64,000 nt of DNA, from the NCBI RefSeq assembly GCF_900110215.1, contig NZ_FOCX01000003.1, positions 124,001 to 188,000 on the forward strand, in the 5' to 3' direction. The notes below the pieces were generated by a model. That model ran no database searches. It was not told the origin of the DNA and saw only the letters and a program-made list of their open reading frames with translations. Of the stretch, positions 52,600-61,293 are shown one piece after another. Each line of letters starts with the position of its first letter. Positions within the stretch are counted from its first letter, which is position 1. Source of the DNA: Halorientalis persicus (GTDB lineage Archaea > Halobacteriota > Halobacteria > Halobacteriales > Haloarculaceae). The translations under genes were made by a program, and so were the position numbers.

Positions 52600-53222
52600 T
52601 TACTCGTCTTTCCGGTCGCCGGCCTTCCCGCGTTCCTGCAGTTCCCCTTTCGCTTTCCGACTTCGCGGCCAGAACGCGACGGCCAACAGCGCGATCGCGA
52701 GGGCGGCGACGCTCGCGACGACGAGTCGCCCCGGCAGGCCGAAGACGGCGGCGGACGCGAACGGATCGCCGCCCGGTGCGACGAGCAGTATCCGGACGAC
52801 CCAGGCGGCGAGGACGACGAGGAAAAGCGGGAGGGAGACCCGCCGTAGCCGACGGGTATACGCCTCGGCGAACGCGATCTTGTGTGCGGGGTCGCGCAGG
52901 TCCTCCTCGACCAGTCGCACGCGAGACCGCCGGGCGTCGTCGGCCCGGTAGCGCCGCGTCTCGACGACGTGGAGCAGGCCCAACACGAGGATGCCCACGA
53001 GCAGGACGTGTGTGGCTGGTCGCCGCTGGAGAAGACGAGTGCCAGGATCGCGGCGAGCAGCGTGATCGCCCAGTTGGTCGTCCGGTCGATCCGATTCTGT
53101 TCGGTGTTCGTCCGATCCAACTCGCCGCGGTAGTAGTGACCCATCAGCGAGGTGGCCGTCTCGATGTCGTCGCTCACCCGCTCGCCCACGTCTGGCGGAT
53201 CGGTGTCTGTCGCGTCGCACAT
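52600..53222 (-). pseudogene. DUF2270 membrane protein with a frameshift
   Basis: From the ATG at 53222 one frame codes an N-terminus of the DUF2270 type: SLMGHYYRGELDRTN, then TTNWAITLLAAILALVFSSG. Near 53005-53012 the reading moves to another frame that carries the rest: LLVGILVLGLLHVVETRRYR, a charged region and two further helices, down to the stop at 52600. One missing base in CACACACGTCC explains it. The total is 623 bases, one short of a multiple of three. It may be a pseudogene or an assembly error; both halves are well conserved in type. With the base restored the protein would have about 207 residues. Confidence 0.65.
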
Positions 53223-53301
53223 ACGGGCGTTTCGAACGCCGCCGCACTGCCGATTGTCGGCAGGTGCAACCGCGGGAAGCGCTACCGGGTAGCCGCCACG
53301 G

Positions 53302-54171
53302 TCACCGTCCCGCCAGTTCGCGTTCGAGCGCCTGGAGCCGCTCGATCCGGCGCTCGGTCGCGGGGTGGGTACGGGCGAACTTCCCGATGAACCCCCGCGT
53401 GATGGGGATCACGAAGAAGGCGTTCATCTCCGCCTGCTCGCGCAGATCCTCCGTGGGGGCGCGGTCCATCCGGCCGTCGATGGTCGAAAGCGCCGAGGCT
53501 AGCGCGGCGGGGTTGCCCGTGATGAGCGCGCCGCCGCGGTCGGCCGCGAACTCCCGATACCGCGAGAGGGCCCGGATCAACAGGAACGAGACGACCCAGA
53601 CGACGAGCGAGATGGCGATGGCGACGACGACGCCCCCGCCGCGGCGGTTGCGACCCCCGAACAGCCATCCCCACCGGACGATCAGGAAGGCGATGGTCGA
53701 CAGGAACGATGCGATGGTCATCACCGCCACGTCGCGGTTCTTGATGTGGGCGAGTTCGTGAGCCAACACGCCGTCGAGTTCGTCGGCCGAAAGCGTCGCC
53801 AGCAGGCCGGTGGTTACGCAGACGGTCGCGGTCTGCTGGGACCGCCCGGTCGCGAAGGCGTTGGGCACGTCCGAGTCGGCGACGGCAACCGTCGGCATCG
53901 GCAGGTCCGCCTGCTGGGAGAGTCGGCGAACCGACCGGTAGAGGTCGGGGTATTCGGACTCGCCGACTTCGCTCGCGCCCATGCTCTTCAGCGCCAGTTT
54001 GTCGCTGAAGAAAAACTGTGCGCCCATGAACGCGCCCATCACGAGCAAGATGGGGAGAATGCCCTGGAAGTACAGCGAGAGGACGCCGATGAACAGGACG
54101 TAGAGGCCGCCGAGCAACAGCATGGTCACCAGCATACGGCCCCGGAGCCCCCAGTCTGTCTGCCACTCCAT
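53302..54171 (-). CDS. htpX: Membrane zinc protease HtpX
   Basis: A 289-residue M48 peptidase. Two helices open the protein (MLVTMLLLGGLYVLFIGVLS), the zinc motif HELAH sits in DGVLAHELAHIKNRDVAVM, two more helices follow, and SRYREFAADRGGALITGNP carries the third zinc ligand Glu. It degrades damaged membrane proteins in the cytoplasmic membrane. ATG at 54171 rather than 24 bases earlier, since MEWQTDWGLRGRM is the family start. Genes for a PspAB-like protein and membrane sensors lie just downstream. Confidence 0.93.
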   Translation of the reverse strand: MEWQTDWGLRGRMLVTMLLLGGLYVLFIGVLSLYFQGILPILLVMGAFMGAQFFFSDKLALKSMGASEVGESEYPDLYRSVRRLSQQADLPMPTVAVADSDVPNAFATGRSQQTATVCVTTGLLATLSADELDGVLAHELAHIKNRDVAVMTIASFLSTIAFLIVRWGWLFGGRNRRGGGVVVAIAISLVVWVVSFLLIRALSRYREFAADRGGALITGNPAALASALSTIDGRMDRAPTEDLREQAEMNAFFVIPITRGFIGKFARTHPATERRIERLQALERELAGR

Positions 54172-54282
54172 GCGTCCCGTAGGGGCCGCGTCCAATTAAG
54201 GACCGCGTGGGCCGCGACAGCGTGGCGGGGCCTGCGACCGAGAGCGCGAGGCTTAACCGGCCGAATCGAGTACGAGGGGCCA

Positions 54283-55419
54283 ATGAGCGAGTCACGCGAG
54301 TTCTGTCCGCGCTGCGGGGAGACTATCCCGGAGCGGCCGGAACCCAGGCCCGGCGAACCCAGAGATCCGGATCGCGTGCTCTGTAACGACTGTTACTTCG
54401 AGGAGTTCGACCTCGTTGACGCGCCGGATCGTATCGAGATCCGCGTCTGTGCCCAGTGTGGCGCGGTCCACCGCGGCAACCGCTGGGTCGACGTGGGAGC
54501 CGACGACTACGTCGACGTGGCCGTCGAGGAGGTCAGCGAGGCGCTGGCGGTCCACCTGGAGGCCGAGGCCGTCGACTGGGAGGTCGCCCCCGAACAGGTC
54601 GACGCGACGACGATCAAGATGCACTGCCGCTTTTCGGGTGTCGTCCGGGACACGCCCGTCGTCGAGGAGGTGCTCGTGCCCGTGAAGATCTCGCGGGAGA
54701 CCTGCAAGCGCTGTGGCCGGATCGCCGGCGGGTCCTACGCCGCCATCGTACAGGTGCGGGCCGACGAGCGTGACCCCAGCGACGGCGAACTGGACGAAGC
54801 CGAGCGGATCGCCCGGGAGTACGTCGCCGGTCGCGAGGACGACGGCGACCGCGAAGCGTTCGTCACCGAAGCCAAACGGACCGAGGGCGGCCTGAATATG
54901 CGGCTCTCGACGACGAAACTCGGGAAGGCCGTCGCCGACCGGATCGTCCGCCAGCTGGGCGGCAGCTACACCTCGAACGAGACCCTCGTCACCGAGGACA
55001 GCGACGGCAACGAGGTCTACCGGGTGACCTACGCCATCCGCCTGCCCCGCTACCGCCCCGGCGAGATCATCGATCCCGAAGACGACGACGGGCCCGTCCT
55101 CGTTCGCAGCGTCAGGGGCAACCTCAAGGGACGGCGCGTCACGACCGGCGAGTCCTTCGAGGCCAGTTTCGAGGACGAGAACGCCCCGGACGCCCGGCGG
55201 CTGGGCACCCGCGAGGAGGCCGACGAGACGACCCTCGTCGCCGTCGAGGACGACCACGCCGTGCAAGTGCTGGACCCCGAGACCTACGAGGCCAAGACCG
55301 TCGCCCGGCCGGACTATCTCGACCCCGATGCGGACAGCGTGCCCGTGCTCAAGAGTCGCGCCGGTCTGCACGTGCTGCCCGAGGACGACGAGAACGACGG
55401 CGAGGACGACGAGGCATGA
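54283..55419 (+). CDS. nmd3: NMD3-family ribosomal export/assembly protein
   Basis: A 378-residue protein with zinc-binding N-terminal knuckles, FCPRCGETIP, LCNDCYFEEF, VCAQCGAVHRG and TCKRCGRIAGG, followed by the mixed eIF5A-like and C-terminal domains of Nmd3. In eukaryotes Nmd3 carries the 60S subunit; in archaea it likely acts in large-subunit maturation, which fits the aIF6 gene in the same window. GCTTAACC lies about 30 bases before the ATG. Coupled with the next gene by ATGA. Confidence 0.9.
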   Translation: MSESREFCPRCGETIPERPEPRPGEPRDPDRVLCNDCYFEEFDLVDAPDRIEIRVCAQCGAVHRGNRWVDVGADDYVDVAVEEVSEALAVHLEAEAVDWEVAPEQVDATTIKMHCRFSGVVRDTPVVEEVLVPVKISRETCKRCGRIAGGSYAAIVQVRADERDPSDGELDEAERIAREYVAGREDDGDREAFVTEAKRTEGGLNMRLSTTKLGKAVADRIVRQLGGSYTSNETLVTEDSDGNEVYRVTYAIRLPRYRPGEIIDPEDDDGPVLVRSVRGNLKGRRVTTGESFEASFEDENAPDARRLGTREEADETTLVAVEDDHAVQVLDPETYEAKTVARPDYLDPDADSVPVLKSRAGLHVLPEDDENDGEDDEA

Positions 55420-56438
55420 CCGACGAGACCGACGACGCCGACCCCCTCGCTGCGGTCGTCGCCCGCGGTCGCACCGAGACGGCAGCCGACGCGCTCCGAG
55501 CGGAGGGCGTCTACGACGACGACCGCAGCGTCAGACCGTTCGGCGAGGACGCTGTCGCGCTCCCGGTGACGGCCCCGCCCGAGGAAACCGCGATCCGAGA
55601 GATCGTCCGGCAGGAAGCCGAGCCCCGCCTCCGGAATCTGGACGATCACCTCCGGGAACGGGGCTGGACCGAGGCCGAACGCGAGCGAGCGCCGGGGTCG
55701 TGGGCGGTCATCGGCACCGTCGTCCTCGTGGACATCGGCGACGCGCCCCGTCCCGACGAGGTGGGCGAGGCGTTGCTCGACCTCCACGCCAACGCCGACA
55801 CTGTGCTGGCGCGCCACGGCATCGACGGCGAGCAACGGCGTCCCGACGTGGAGGTGATCGCGGGTGCGGGCGACACCGAGACGATTCATACTGAGCACGG
55901 GACCCGGTACGCGCTCGATCTGGCCGACGTGATGTTCTCGCCGGGGAACAAGGCCGAACGCAAACGGATGGGTGAGGCAGTCGAAGCCGATGACCGCGTC
56001 TTCGATATGTTCGCCGGCGTCGGCTACTTCACGCTCCCGATGGCCCGGGCCGGCGCGCGGGTCACGGCCGCCGAGATCAACCCCGCCTCCTTCCGCTATC
56101 TGCTGGAGAACGCCAAACTCAACGACGTTCACGAGCGGGTCGACCTCTACCGGGCGGACTGCCGGGACGTGGCCGATGGCGTCGAGGCCGACCGGGTAGT
56201 GATGGGCTACTACGAGGCCCACGAGTACCTCGACGCGGCCCTCGATGCCCTCGTTCCCGGTGGTATCGTCCATCTGCACGAGGCCACGCCCGAGACGCTG
56301 GTGTACGACCGCCCCGTCGAACGACTCACCGAGGCCGCCGCCGAGCGCGGCCGGGCGGTGGAGATTCTGGACCGTCGCAAGGTCAAAGGGTACAGCGAGG
56401 GGGTCGCCCACGTCGTCGTTGACGCGCGGGTCGCGTAA
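55416..56438 (+). CDS. Trm5/Taw2-family tRNA modification enzyme
   Basis: A 340-residue class I SAM enzyme of the Trm5/TYW2 group, which act on G37 of tRNA. SAM motifs are VFDMFAGVGYFTLPMARAG and VTAAEINPASFRYLLENAKLN. The motif after the last strand reads DRVVMGYYEAHEYLDAALDA, then GIVHLHEATP; the MGY and H pattern is closer to archaeal Taw2 (aminocarboxypropyl transfer in wyosine synthesis) than to the NLP motif of Trm5. The choice between the two is an inference. The N-terminal third is a divergent acidic domain. Confidence 0.75.
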   Translation: MTDETDDADPLAAVVARGRTETAADALRAEGVYDDDRSVRPFGEDAVALPVTAPPEETAIREIVRQEAEPRLRNLDDHLRERGWTEAERERAPGSWAVIGTVVLVDIGDAPRPDEVGEALLDLHANADTVLARHGIDGEQRRPDVEVIAGAGDTETIHTEHGTRYALDLADVMFSPGNKAERKRMGEAVEADDRVFDMFAGVGYFTLPMARAGARVTAAEINPASFRYLLENAKLNDVHERVDLYRADCRDVADGVEADRVVMGYYEAHEYLDAALDALVPGGIVHLHEATPETLVYDRPVERLTEAAAERGRAVEILDRRKVKGYSEGVAHVVVDARVA

Positions 56439-56484
56439 TCTGGGAGTGCGAAAACCCTAATTCCCGTGGTACCGAAGGGCGGGT

Positions 56485-56571
56485 ATGGACCGAAAACAGA
56501 TCATTGCGATCATCTTCGTGATCCTGATGATCGGCTCACCGATCGCCTACGCGACGGTGTCGTTCTTCTAG
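56485..56571 (+). CDS. 28-residue single-helix protein
   Basis: A short frame starting MDRKQIIAIIFVILMIGSPI and ending AYATVSFF: a charged start and one membrane helix filling the rest. It ends over the stop of the convergent helicase. Codon choice fits the genome. Function unknown. Confidence 0.55.
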   Translation: MDRKQIIAIIFVILMIGSPIAYATVSFF

Positions 56572-58310
56572 CTGTCCCAGACGTCCGACAGGGGGTGGGA
56601 ACCGTCGGAGTCACGGGTCGACGAGCGACGCGATCGTGAGCGCGACCGGGACCGACTCCGCCCGCTGGATTCGCCGACCGCCGCGCCCGAATCGAGCGCC
56701 GGCAGGTCGGGCGTCGACATCCGGTCGACCTGTTCGGCGAACCAGTCGGGCATATCGGTGCGAGCGCGCTCGAAGAGGTCGAGCAACGAGGAATCTCCCA
56801 GATACGTCGCCCCGTAGTCGTCCGGTGCCCGGACCACGCGGCCACAGGCCTGGATCACCGTCCGGAGCGCCGCCCGGTAGTACCAGCCCCACTGGCCGTC
56901 CTCCAGCCGCTGAGCGACCCGCGAGTCCCGCGTGTTGGGGTAGGGCGCTTTACAGAGCAACTGCCAGCGCGCCAGGTCGCCCTCCAGATCAAGCGCCTCC
57001 TCCATCTTCACGGACAGAAAGACCTCGTTGCCGTCGCTTCGCTTCCACGTCGAGAGGACGGCGTCGCGGTTCTCACGGTCGTGGACGCGGACGCGCTCGT
57101 CGACACCGTACTCGCTGAGCAGGTCGACCAGTCGCTCCTGAATCCCGTAGGAGTGGCAGTGGACGAGCCCCTTCTCGTCGGGATGGGCCTGCATGATCCG
57201 CACCAGCGTTTCGGCCATGCGGGGGAGGGTCCGGTCGCGCTCCTCGTAGGTCATCTTCCCCTGTGTCACGTCGTACAGCGGCCGGTTCTCGACGGGGAAG
57301 GTGTGGTCGACCTCCACGAGCGCCACCCGGGACGGGTCCAGTCCCGCGCCGGCACAGAACGCGTCCTTGCTGAGGATGGTCGCCGACAGCAGGGCGAACT
57401 TCTGGCCGCGGTCCCAGACGGTGTGTTTCAGATAGCGCTCGGGGTTCATCGGCTTGATCGTCACCGCCGTCCCCGCGCCGTCGGGCTGGTCGACGACCCA
57501 CGTCGTCGCGCTGTCGGGGTCCCGGTAGTCCTCGAGGAACCACTGGAGTTCCGAGATCAACTCGGTCAGTCGGTCGCGTTCGGCCACCTCGTCGGGGTCG
57601 AGTTCGGCGTTGCCCCGCAACTCCTCCTGGCGGCGCGAGGCGATCCGCATCACTTTCTCGGCGTACCCCTCGGCGTCGTCGGGGCCGTCGATGTCGGGCG
57701 GTTGCACGTCACCCCAGACCGGGACGCGGCGGGGCGACAGATCGATGGTCGCGTACATCTCGGCCCACTCGGCGAGGCCGTGGGCCTCGTCGATGACGAC
57801 CACGTCGCGCTGGCCGAACACGTCAGAGCCGGCGGTCTGCATGAAATAGGCCAGCGTCATCGCGGCGATGGGACGGTTGGCGGCGATCGATCGATCGGAA
57901 AAGTACGGACAGCGGTGTTTGACCTGGCAGTCGAACATCCGCTCGCGGTTGCAGGGGGCCTGATCGACGGGGGTATCGGTCTCGCCCGGCAGGATACAGG
58001 AGTAGTTGTTCTTCCCGCGGATGATCTCCAGGTCTTCCAGCAGGTCGTCGGATGCCACGTCGTCGAGCTGTGAGACCTGGGGTGTGGTGTAGTACGCGCC
58101 GATGGGCTCGTTGGCCTCGGCTTCCCCGGCGGTGCGGGCTGCCCCAGCGATGGATCGCGCGAGCAGGGACTTGCCGCTCCCGGTCGGGGCGCGCACCAGC
58201 ACCACGTCGTTGCCGGCCTCGAACGCGGCGCGGATGTCCGCCAGCGCCTGCTCCTGGTTGCCGCGATAGGCGGGCGCGGGAAACTCCGTCTCGATCCGGG
58301 CGGGGTTCAC
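56568..58310 (-). CDS. Second XPD/DinG-like Fe-S helicase
   Basis: A 580-residue superfamily 2 helicase. Motif I is VRAPTGSGKSLLARS, motif II VIDEAHG, later motifs are LLSATIL, HCHSYGI and TVIQACGRVVRAPDDYG. Four cysteines between motifs I and II (YSCILPG, APCNRE, FDCQVK, HRCPYF) form a probable 4Fe-4S site. It is shorter than the helicase at 31118 and only distantly similar. The last 40 residues after the motor carry GRSRSRSRSRSRRSS, an Arg-Ser repeat unusual in an acidic proteome. Role in repair or nucleic-acid processing is assumed from the family. Confidence 0.85.
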   Translation of the reverse strand: MNPARIETEFPAPAYRGNQEQALADIRAAFEAGNDVVLVRAPTGSGKSLLARSIAGAARTAGEAEANEPIGAYYTTPQVSQLDDVASDDLLEDLEIIRGKNNYSCILPGETDTPVDQAPCNRERMFDCQVKHRCPYFSDRSIAANRPIAAMTLAYFMQTAGSDVFGQRDVVVIDEAHGLAEWAEMYATIDLSPRRVPVWGDVQPPDIDGPDDAEGYAEKVMRIASRRQEELRGNAELDPDEVAERDRLTELISELQWFLEDYRDPDSATTWVVDQPDGAGTAVTIKPMNPERYLKHTVWDRGQKFALLSATILSKDAFCAGAGLDPSRVALVEVDHTFPVENRPLYDVTQGKMTYEERDRTLPRMAETLVRIMQAHPDEKGLVHCHSYGIQERLVDLLSEYGVDERVRVHDRENRDAVLSTWKRSDGNEVFLSVKMEEALDLEGDLARWQLLCKAPYPNTRDSRVAQRLEDGQWGWYYRAALRTVIQACGRVVRAPDDYGATYLGDSSLLDLFERARTDMPDWFAEQVDRMSTPDLPALDSGAAVGESSGRSRSRSRSRSRRSSTRDSDGSHPLSDVWDS

Positions 58311-58396
58311 GTCATCAGTTCCACGCGTCCGGGGCTAAAGTCGTTCGGCTCGCAGGACCCCCGGAGTTAAGTTACAGCTAATCGTCACGTTCGCGC

Positions 58397-59677
58397 ATGG
58401 ACGAGTCCCCGCGCCGTCGCGTCCTCCGGACGGGCGGCACCCTCCTCGCCGGCGGCCTGGCGGTAGGCCTCGGCGGTTGTCTGCAGAACGACGGCACCGG
58501 CACACCGACCGACGACGGCGACGACGGCGGCGACGGTGGCGACGACCTGCCCGCCTACACCGACTGGTTGCCCGCGCCCGCGGCGTTCGGACGCGATCAC
58601 TACCAGTTCAGGGCAGCCACCGTCGCCACCCTCCGTGACCACCGATCCGCCGTCGAGGGAACTCGGTTCGAGAGCTTGCTCTCGGCCGCCGGGCAGTACT
58701 TGAGCATCGACGCGAGTGATGTCACGTCGATGATCGACGCCCAGCTCGCCTGGGTCGTACTCGGCGATTTCGGTGAGTACGCGTCCGCTCTCGAGTCGGA
58801 GGGTGCCGCGGTGACCGAGACGTACCACGGGTACGATATCTACGACGGCGCGGTCGCCGTCGGGGACGGCGCGATCGCCTTCCCGCGAAACCGAGAGGCT
58901 GGAGACCTCTCCGGGCTGAAGGCGGCGATCGACGCGAAACGCGGGACAGCCGACCGGTACGTCGAGGTCGACGACGACTGCCGGCGGCTCGTGGCGGCGC
59001 TCGGTGACGCGGCGCTCCTGTTCGGCCGGCCCCACCCCGGCACGTCCGGGATCGACGGCGTCGTCGCCTACGGCGGAGCCTGGACCGTCGAGGGCAAGCG
59101 GACGACGCTCGCCGCGCCGCTGGTCTTCGAGAACCGGGACGTGGTCGCCGTCGACGCGGTCGAGTCGGCGGTCGCCGACGCCGACTTCTTCGACCCCGCG
59201 TCGTCGACGAGCGTCACGCGCCGGGGGCGAAGCGTCGTCGTCACGGCCACGTTTCCGACGGACACCGTCGAGTACCTCTCGCCGCCGTACCTGTACGGTG
59301 GCCGACAGCAACAGCAGGTCCCGAAGGCCGCGTTCTCGTGGGACTACGAGCGCCGGGGCGACGACGCGGGCGTCCTCACGATCCAGCACGACGGGGGCGA
59401 CTCGATCAAGGCGACCGAACTGTTCCTCCGCGGGAGCGGGATCGTGGCCGCCGACGAGATTCCCGACACCGAGCCCGCCGATCTGGACGTGAGCGAACCC
59501 GGCGCTCGGTGGCCGAACGACGCGGCATCGGGACAGGTCGGCGACGCGCCCGGGGTCGTCGGTGGCGACGAAGTGCGGATCGGCGTCGCCAGCGATTACA
59601 AGATTTCGGTCGTCTGGGAACCCGTCGACGGTGCCACGTCGGCGACGCTCGGTGATGGCGCGGGTCCGGACGCCTGA
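58397..59677 (+). CDS. TAT-exported lipoprotein, first of a tandem pair
   Basis: A 426-residue protein with a TAT signal (SPRRRVLRTGG) and lipobox LGGC, Cys28, then an Asp/Gly-rich linker and a domain of about 360 residues. It has repeated substructures such as YHGYDIYDGAVAVGDGAIAF and ends with FLRGSGIVAADEIP. No catalytic residue pattern is seen. The next gene is a paralogue. GTTAAGTTAC lies about 29 bases upstream. Surface protein of unknown role. Confidence 0.75.
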   Translation: MDESPRRRVLRTGGTLLAGGLAVGLGGCLQNDGTGTPTDDGDDGGDGGDDLPAYTDWLPAPAAFGRDHYQFRAATVATLRDHRSAVEGTRFESLLSAAGQYLSIDASDVTSMIDAQLAWVVLGDFGEYASALESEGAAVTETYHGYDIYDGAVAVGDGAIAFPRNREAGDLSGLKAAIDAKRGTADRYVEVDDDCRRLVAALGDAALLFGRPHPGTSGIDGVVAYGGAWTVEGKRTTLAAPLVFENRDVVAVDAVESAVADADFFDPASSTSVTRRGRSVVVTATFPTDTVEYLSPPYLYGGRQQQQVPKAAFSWDYERRGDDAGVLTIQHDGGDSIKATELFLRGSGIVAADEIPDTEPADLDVSEPGARWPNDAASGQVGDAPGVVGGDEVRIGVASDYKISVVWEPVDGATSATLGDGAGPDA

Positions 59678-59740
59678 GAACGCACGAGCGATCCCCCGTC
59701 CGGTGGAACTAAGTATTTTCTCGTCGTCATGTCTGTTACT

Positions 59741-61048
59741 ATGAACGATACCCCGCGCCGTCGCGTCCTCCGGACGGGCGGTACTCTCCTCGCCGGCGGC
59801 CTCACGGTGGGCCTCGGCGGCTGTCTGCAGAGCGACGGCACCGACACACCGACCGACGACGGTGACGACGGCGACGACGGTGGCGGTGGCGGTGACGCGT
59901 CGGTCCCGGCCTTCGCCGACTGGCTGCCCGCGCCGGCCGCGCTGGGCACCGACCACTACGAGTTCACCGCGGCCGATCCCGGCGCGATCTACGACCACGA
60001 GTCGGCAGTCCAGGGAAGCGCGTTCGGTGGCCTGACGCGAGCGACGGAACAACTGGACGGCATCACGCTGTCGGATCTCTCCGGCCTGTACCTGATCGAC
60101 GGCGGGATGGTGTTGACCGGCGACATCGACGCCGACGCGTTCCGGTCGTTCCTCTCGGCGAACGGCTACACCGAGGGGCAGTCGTACCACGGCTACACGT
60201 TCTACACGGGCGGGCCGGGCGGGACCGCCGCCGTCTCGTCGGACACGGCGATCCGGGCCGGGACCCTCGGTGACGCCGCGGGGACGGTCGAAACTCTCAT
60301 CGACGCCAAGCAGGGCGCGGCCGACCGCTACGCCGACGCGAACCCCGACTGCCGGACGCTGTTGTCCCGGCTCGGCTCGGGGGCGGTCGCCGGCGGGCGG
60401 ACCCACGCGGCGGCCGCGTTCCTCGACGGTGTGGTCGCCGACGGCTTCCGCTGGCGGCTGGATGGAAGCACCGCTTCCTTCACGGGCACGTTCGTGTTCG
60501 AGAGCCAGTCGGCAGTCGACACTGCAGCGGTCGAGCGTCTCGTCGCCGACAACGCCGTGTTCGACCCGCTCTCCTCCCCGTCTGTCAGCGCGGCCGGCCG
60601 GACCGCCGTCGTCGAAGGGACGGCCGACACCAGCTCGGTCAGCCGGCTCGGGCCCCGGTACGGCTCCTCGGGCGATGGAACCGATCGCCCGCCACAGGTC
60701 GCGGTCTCCTTCGACTACGAGAGCCTGGGCGACGGCGTGGGCGTCATGACCGTCTCCCACGACGGCGGCGACTCCGTCAAGGCGAGCGAACTCGTCTTCC
60801 GCGGGAGCGGGATCGTCGATGCCGATTCGATCCCCGAGACGGCGGCCGGTGACCTGGACGTGACCGAGAGCGGCGGGCAGTGGCCCACGGCGAATGCCGA
60901 TGGCGAAATAGGTGGTGACGCCGCCGTCGTCGCGGGCAACCAGGCTCGACTCGGCGTCACCAGCGACGCCGAGATCTCGCTGGTCTGGGAGTCCGAAGAC
61001 AGCGACACGTCGGCGACGCTGGCGTCGTACCAGGGCCCGGACGCCTAG
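59741..61048 (+). CDS. TAT-exported lipoprotein, second of a tandem pair
   Basis: A 435-residue paralogue of the preceding gene. The signal peptide is almost the same at DNA level (PRRRVLRTGGTLLAGGL, lipobox LGGC with Cys28), while the mature domain has drifted; YHGYTFYTGG, VSHDGGDSVKASELVFRGSG and the closing YQGPDA mark the alignment. ATG at 59741 is chosen by alignment with the first copy; an in-frame ATG lies 12 bases earlier. The near-identical signal region may reflect gene conversion or selection. Ends overlapping the convergent zinc gene. Confidence 0.75.
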   Translation: MNDTPRRRVLRTGGTLLAGGLTVGLGGCLQSDGTDTPTDDGDDGDDGGGGGDASVPAFADWLPAPAALGTDHYEFTAADPGAIYDHESAVQGSAFGGLTRATEQLDGITLSDLSGLYLIDGGMVLTGDIDADAFRSFLSANGYTEGQSYHGYTFYTGGPGGTAAVSSDTAIRAGTLGDAAGTVETLIDAKQGAADRYADANPDCRTLLSRLGSGAVAGGRTHAAAAFLDGVVADGFRWRLDGSTASFTGTFVFESQSAVDTAAVERLVADNAVFDPLSSPSVSAAGRTAVVEGTADTSSVSRLGPRYGSSGDGTDRPPQVAVSFDYESLGDGVGVMTVSHDGGDSVKASELVFRGSGIVDADSIPETAAGDLDVTESGGQWPTANADGEIGGDAAVVAGNQARLGVTSDAEISLVWESEDSDTSATLASYQGPDA

Positions 61049-61248
61049 AGGGCCTCCACGTCTTCGGCCGTCGCGTCGCGATCGTCGGGCAACCGCTCGA
61101 TACAGTCCGCACAGAGGAGCCACTCCGAGCCGTCGGCCAGTTCTAGCGCCAGTCCCGCGGCACGGTCGCCGCCGAACGACCAGATGTCGGCGATGCCGCC
61201 GGCGACCTCGACGCGCTCCCCACAGCCGTCACAGGGCTCGTGTGCCAT
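61045..61248 (-). CDS. Small zinc-knuckle protein
   Basis: A 67-residue protein, start MAHEPCDGCGERVEVAGGIA, with a CDGC knuckle and a second CADC 40 residues on: a treble-clef or zinc-ribbon fold. Between lie WSFGGDRAAGLALELADGSE. Haloarchaea-type small protein; function unknown. It overlaps the stop of the TAT lipoprotein gene by four bases. Confidence 0.7.
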   Translation of the reverse strand: MAHEPCDGCGERVEVAGGIADIWSFGGDRAAGLALELADGSEWLLCADCIERLPDDRDATAEDVEAL

Positions 61249-61293
61249 ACCGGCCGTTGGGTCGCCCGCGGTTTGGCGGTTCCGGCCTCGAAC

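Noticed and set aside
58385-61123. A 912-codon minus-strand frame across the two TAT lipoprotein genes
   Set aside because: Antisense to two genes with clear signal peptides and lipoboxes; its sequence is Arg/Val/Gly-rich noise.
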